Positions 5,137 through 8,004 of a stretch of 8,004 nucleotides of DNA are shown here, piece by piece; within the stretch, counting starts at the first letter, position 1, and the number at the start of each line of letters is the position of its first letter. The translations under genes and the position numbers were made by a program. Source of the stretch: Planktomarina sp. (GTDB lineage: Bacteria > Pseudomonadota > Alphaproteobacteria > Rhodobacterales > Rhodobacteraceae); the NCBI GenBank assembly GCA_022425445.1, contig JAKMFM010000201.1, forward strand, positions 1 to 8,004. The letters run 5' to 3'. Below the pieces are notes generated by a model that was not told the origin of the DNA, did not search any database, and worked only from the letters and a program-made list of their open reading frames with translations.

Positions 5137-7932
5137 CTAATGCGCGACGGCCCAGTTTGGTCCAGATCCGGCTTCAACAATCAAAGGCACATCCAGCTTG
5201 ACCACGGGCAAGCTGGCCCCTTCCATCACTTGCTTGGCAACGTCGATAAGCGCCTCGACAGCACAATCTTCAACTTCAAACAGCAATTCATCATGCACTT
5301 GCAACAACATTTTGGCCGGTAGATGCGCAATCGCTTCGGGCATGCGCACCATCGCGCGGCGGATGACATCCGCCGCAGTGCCTTGGATCGGCGCATTGAT
5401 TGCGGCGCGTTTGGCAAAACCAGCCTGCGGGCCTTTGGCACCGATTTCCGGCGTATGAATGCGGCGCCCAAACAACGTTTGCACATAACCGTGCTCTTTG
5501 GCGAAAGCTACTGTCTCGTCCATATAGCTCCGGATGCCCGGGAAACGTTCAAAATATGTATCGATGAACGCCTGAGCCTCTGCCCGCGGAATGCGCAGAT
5601 TGCGCGCAAGGCCAAAACCAGAAATACCATAGATCACCCCAAAGTTGATAGCTTTTGCTCTGCGGCGCACATCAGATGTCATCTGATCAAGCGGCACATC
5701 AAACATCTGGCTTGCGGTCAGCGCGTGAATATCAATCCCATCGGCAAAGGCCTGTTTCAGACTTGGAATATCAGCAATATGGGCCAGGATGCGCAGCTCG
5801 ATTTGTGAATAATCGAGGGCAACTAATGTTTTGCCTGCTTCCGCCACAAAAGCTTCGCGAATTTTGCGGCCTTCTTCTGTCCGAATGGGTATATTTTGCA
5901 AATTGGGATCAGTTGAGGCCAAACGCCCGGTGCTTGCGCCCGCGATCGAATAAGATGTGTGCACGCGGCCAGTCTCGGGATGAATATGGTCTTGCAGCGC
6001 GTCGGTATAGGTGGACTTCAGCTTGCTCAATTGACGCCAGTCTAAAACCAGCCCGGGCAATTCATGCTCCGTCGCCAAATCTTCCAACACATCGACCCCG
6101 GTGGCATAGGCGCCAGTTTTGCCCTTCTTGCCGCCCGGGAGCGCCAATTCATCAAAGAGCACTTCGCCAAGCTGCTTCGGAGATCCGACATTAAAGCTCC
6201 GCCCTGCCATCTGGTGAATTTCAGCCTCAAGACCCGCCATCTTTTGTGCGAAACCATTTGACATACGGCTCAACACATCTCGGTCCACTTTGATCCCCTG
6301 CATCTCCATATCCGCCAGTACCGGCACGAGCGGGCGCTCAAGGCTTGCATAGACAGATGTCACCCGATTAAGATGCAAACGCGGTTTGAGATAGTGCCAG
6401 AGGCGCAGGGTGATATCGGCATCTTCTGCCGCGTAGCGGCTGGCCTCATCAATTGAAACGCGATCAAAGGTTATCGCGGACTTTCCACTGCCCAGAAGTG
6501 TTTTGATCGAGATGGGCGCATGATCGAGATAACGCGCACTCAAGAGATCCATGCCATGATTGTGCAAGCCGCCATTTTGTGCGTAGCTCATCAACATTGT
6601 GTCATCGATCGGCGCCACTTGAATGCCCACTCGCGCCAAAATCTTGGCGTCATATTTCATATTCTGGCCGATTTTCAGAATGGTGGAATCTTCCAGCATC
6701 GGTTTGAGCATGGCCAGAGCCGTGTCGTGATCCATCTGGCCCTCGGCCAAAGCATCCGTGCCAAAGAGATCATCAGATTGACCCGCGCGATGCGTGAGCG
6801 GCAAATAAGCCGCCTCACCGGCCTCAACGCATAATGAGACCCCGACCAAATCCGCGCGCATTTCATTCAAACCGGTCGTTTCCGTATCCACAGCTACATA
6901 GCCGCGGGCATAAATGCGATCAATCCAAGCTTGCAGAGCCACCGCGTCTGGAATGGTCTCATATTTGCGTGCATCAAAGGCCACCGCAGCGGGCGCCTCA
7001 ATTGCTGCCTGCTGCACTTCTGGCTCGGCAATAGTCGGGGCTTCAACCCCCAGCTTTTCAGACAACCTTTTGCTGAGGGTGCGAAATTCCATCTCTGCCA
7101 CAAAGGCCATAAGTTCCCTTGGGTTTGGATCTCGCACCTCCAGGTTTTCGATAGAGAAATCCAGCTCCATGTTGCAATCCAACTGAACCAACTGTTTGGA
7201 CAATTCAATCTGTGGCCGATTGTCCATCAGACTTTCGCGACGCTTGGGCTGTTTGATTTCGCCAGCGCGGTCCAGAAGTTCTTCCAACGAGCCATATTCG
7301 TTGATCAGCAAAGCTGCGGTTTTAATGCCAATGCCGGGCGCACCGGGCACATTGTCAACGCTGTCGCCTGCCAAAGCTTGCACATCAACCACACGCTCCG
7401 GGGCGACACCAAATTTCTCAACAACACCGTCGCGATCAATCACCTTGTTTTTCATAGCATCCAGCATGACAACACCGCCGCCGACCAACTGCATCAAATC
7501 CTTGTCAGAGCTGATAATGGTACACGCGCCCCCCGCTTCACGGGCGCGGCATGCCAAAGTTGCGATGATGTCATCCGCTTCAAAACCTTCGACCTCTTTA
7601 CATGCCACATTGAAAGCCCGTGTTGCGGCGCGGGTGAGCGGAAATTGTGGGATCAAATCTTCCGGCGTGGCAGATCGGTTCGCCTTATACAAATCATACA
7701 TATCATTGCGAAATGTCTTGCCAGAATGATCAAAGATCACGGCGACATGAGTGGGCGCATCGGGGCCAGTGTTGTTTTCGACATATCTTTGCAGCATGTT
7801 GCAAAAGCCAGCCACTGCGCCCACCGGCAAACCATCTGATTTACGCGTCAACGGCGGCAAAGCGTGATAGGCGCGAAAGATGAAGGCTGACCCGTCGATC
7901 AGATGCAAATGATGTCCTTTACCGAATGCCAT
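5137..7932 (-). CDS. polA: DNA polymerase I
   Basis: This full-length 931-residue DNA polymerase I acts in Okazaki fragment processing and excision repair. All three modules are intact by motif. The 5'-3' exonuclease covers about residues 1-290, with FEADDIIATLA at 117-127, SSDKDLMQLV at 141-150, and the helix-hairpin-helix GDSVDNVPGAPGIGIKTA at 189-206. A linker rich in alanine and glutamate, about 296-320, leads to the 3'-5' exonuclease, with ExoI D349-T-E351-T, ExoII around Y427-D428 and ExoIII Y500-x3-D504. The polymerase has motif A DYSQIELR at 707-714, motif B R756-x3-K760-x3-F764-G-x2-Y768-G, and motif C VHDE at 879-882. F764 matches E. coli F762, the residue linked to dideoxynucleotide discrimination. 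The ATG at 7932 is the natural start, with AAGGA ten bases upstream. It appears to be first in a unit with the PLP enzyme gene and rluE. Confidence 0.99.
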   Translation of the reverse strand: MAFGKGHHLHLIDGSAFIFRAYHALPPLTRKSDGLPVGAVAGFCNMLQRYVENNTGPDAPTHVAVIFDHSGKTFRNDMYDLYKANRSATPEDLIPQFPLTRAATRAFNVACKEVEGFEADDIIATLACRAREAGGACTIISSDKDLMQLVGGGVVMLDAMKNKVIDRDGVVEKFGVAPERVVDVQALAGDSVDNVPGAPGIGIKTAALLINEYGSLEELLDRAGEIKQPKRRESLMDNRPQIELSKQLVQLDCNMELDFSIENLEVRDPNPRELMAFVAEMEFRTLSKRLSEKLGVEAPTIAEPEVQQAAIEAPAAVAFDARKYETIPDAVALQAWIDRIYARGYVAVDTETTGLNEMRADLVGVSLCVEAGEAAYLPLTHRAGQSDDLFGTDALAEGQMDHDTALAMLKPMLEDSTILKIGQNMKYDAKILARVGIQVAPIDDTMLMSYAQNGGLHNHGMDLLSARYLDHAPISIKTLLGSGKSAITFDRVSIDEASRYAAEDADITLRLWHYLKPRLHLNRVTSVYASLERPLVPVLADMEMQGIKVDRDVLSRMSNGFAQKMAGLEAEIHQMAGRSFNVGSPKQLGEVLFDELALPGGKKGKTGAYATGVDVLEDLATEHELPGLVLDWRQLSKLKSTYTDALQDHIHPETGRVHTSYSIAGASTGRLASTDPNLQNIPIRTEEGRKIREAFVAEAGKTLVALDYSQIELRILAHIADIPSLKQAFADGIDIHALTASQMFDVPLDQMTSDVRRRAKAINFGVIYGISGFGLARNLRIPRAEAQAFIDTYFERFPGIRSYMDETVAFAKEHGYVQTLFGRRIHTPEIGAKGPQAGFAKRAAINAPIQGTAADVIRRAMVRMPEAIAHLPAKMLLQVHDELLFEVEDCAVEALIDVAKQVMEGASLPVVKLDVPLIVEAGSGPNWAVAH

Positions 7933-7974
7933 GATGATGCTATCCTTGGGTCATTGATTAAGACTGTTTGTGGC
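7933..7974. promoter_or_regulatory. polA upstream region
   Basis: The sequence before the polA ATG contains the AAGGA ribosome binding site at about 7943-7947 and then AT-rich sequence with no clear -35/-10 pair. If the small plus-strand frame at 7975 is a real gene, this is a 42-base divergent spacer and the polA promoter would overlap that gene's 5' end. Otherwise the promoter lies further right, outside the window. Confidence 0.3.
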
Positions 7975-8004
7975 ATGAAAAATTTATACCTGCCAGTGCT
8001 ACTG
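7975..8004 (+). CDS. Possible start of a divergent secreted or membrane protein (partial)
   Basis: An ATG at 7975 opens a frame that runs to the window edge and reads MKNLYLPVLL. A lysine at position 2 followed by a leucine-rich run is the usual beginning of a signal peptide or lipoprotein leader. The position, divergent from polA with a 42-base gap, is plausible for a real gene. Against it, only ten codons are visible and no good Shine-Dalgarno is seen upstream; AAGA at about 7960-7963 is weak and eleven bases away. The product cannot be identified. Confidence 0.3.
   Translation, partial: MKNLYLPVLL

Noticed and set aside
6931..7839. A 302-codon open frame on the plus strand, opposite polA
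   Set aside because: It lies wholly antisense to the polA exonuclease coding region, which has a full set of conserved motifs. The translation shows no recognisable domain, and its openness follows from polA codon use.

Overview
The window looks like chromosomal core sequence from a Rhodobacterales-type alphaproteobacterium (roseobacter-like, moderate GC). The basis is the close resemblance of PolA, the DUF1285 protein and the MoxR/DUF58/BatA-type cluster to proteins I recall from that order. I could not search a database, so genus-level placement is open. Coding density is very high. I see no mobile elements, CRISPR arrays, tRNAs or rRNAs.

Layout: (1) 1-2749, minus strand, read right to left: a tightly overlapped three-gene cluster. 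It encodes a MoxR-family AAA+ ATPase, a DUF58 (vWA-like) protein, and the N-terminal 295 residues of a membrane-anchored BatA-N/DUF4159-type protein that runs off the left edge. Each junction is a 4-base start/stop overlap, so the genes are almost certainly co-transcribed and probably translationally coupled. (2) 2750-2808: a 59-base divergent intergenic region with a TATATA core and a small inverted repeat around the moxR ribosome binding site. (3) 2809-3402, plus strand: a DUF1285 protein. (4) 3403-3424: a short AT-rich spacer where the DUF1285 gene and rluE converge. (5) 3425-7932, minus strand, read right to left: polA (DNA polymerase I with all three activities intact by motif), a Cys/Met-metabolism PLP-dependent enzyme, and rluE (23S rRNA pseudouridine synthase), spaced as one transcription unit. 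(6) 7933-8004: the polA upstream region, with a possible first ten codons of a divergent secreted-protein gene at the right edge.

Functionally, the left half is a MoxR-type chaperone/assembly module with an envelope-anchored partner, next to a conserved protein of unknown function. The right half is housekeeping: DNA repair and replication, sulfur amino acid metabolism and ribosome modification. I found no evidence of a new biological system. The points most worth a second look are the degenerate metal-site motifs in both vWA-like regions, the divergent motifs of the PLP enzyme, and the hairpin at the moxR translation start.
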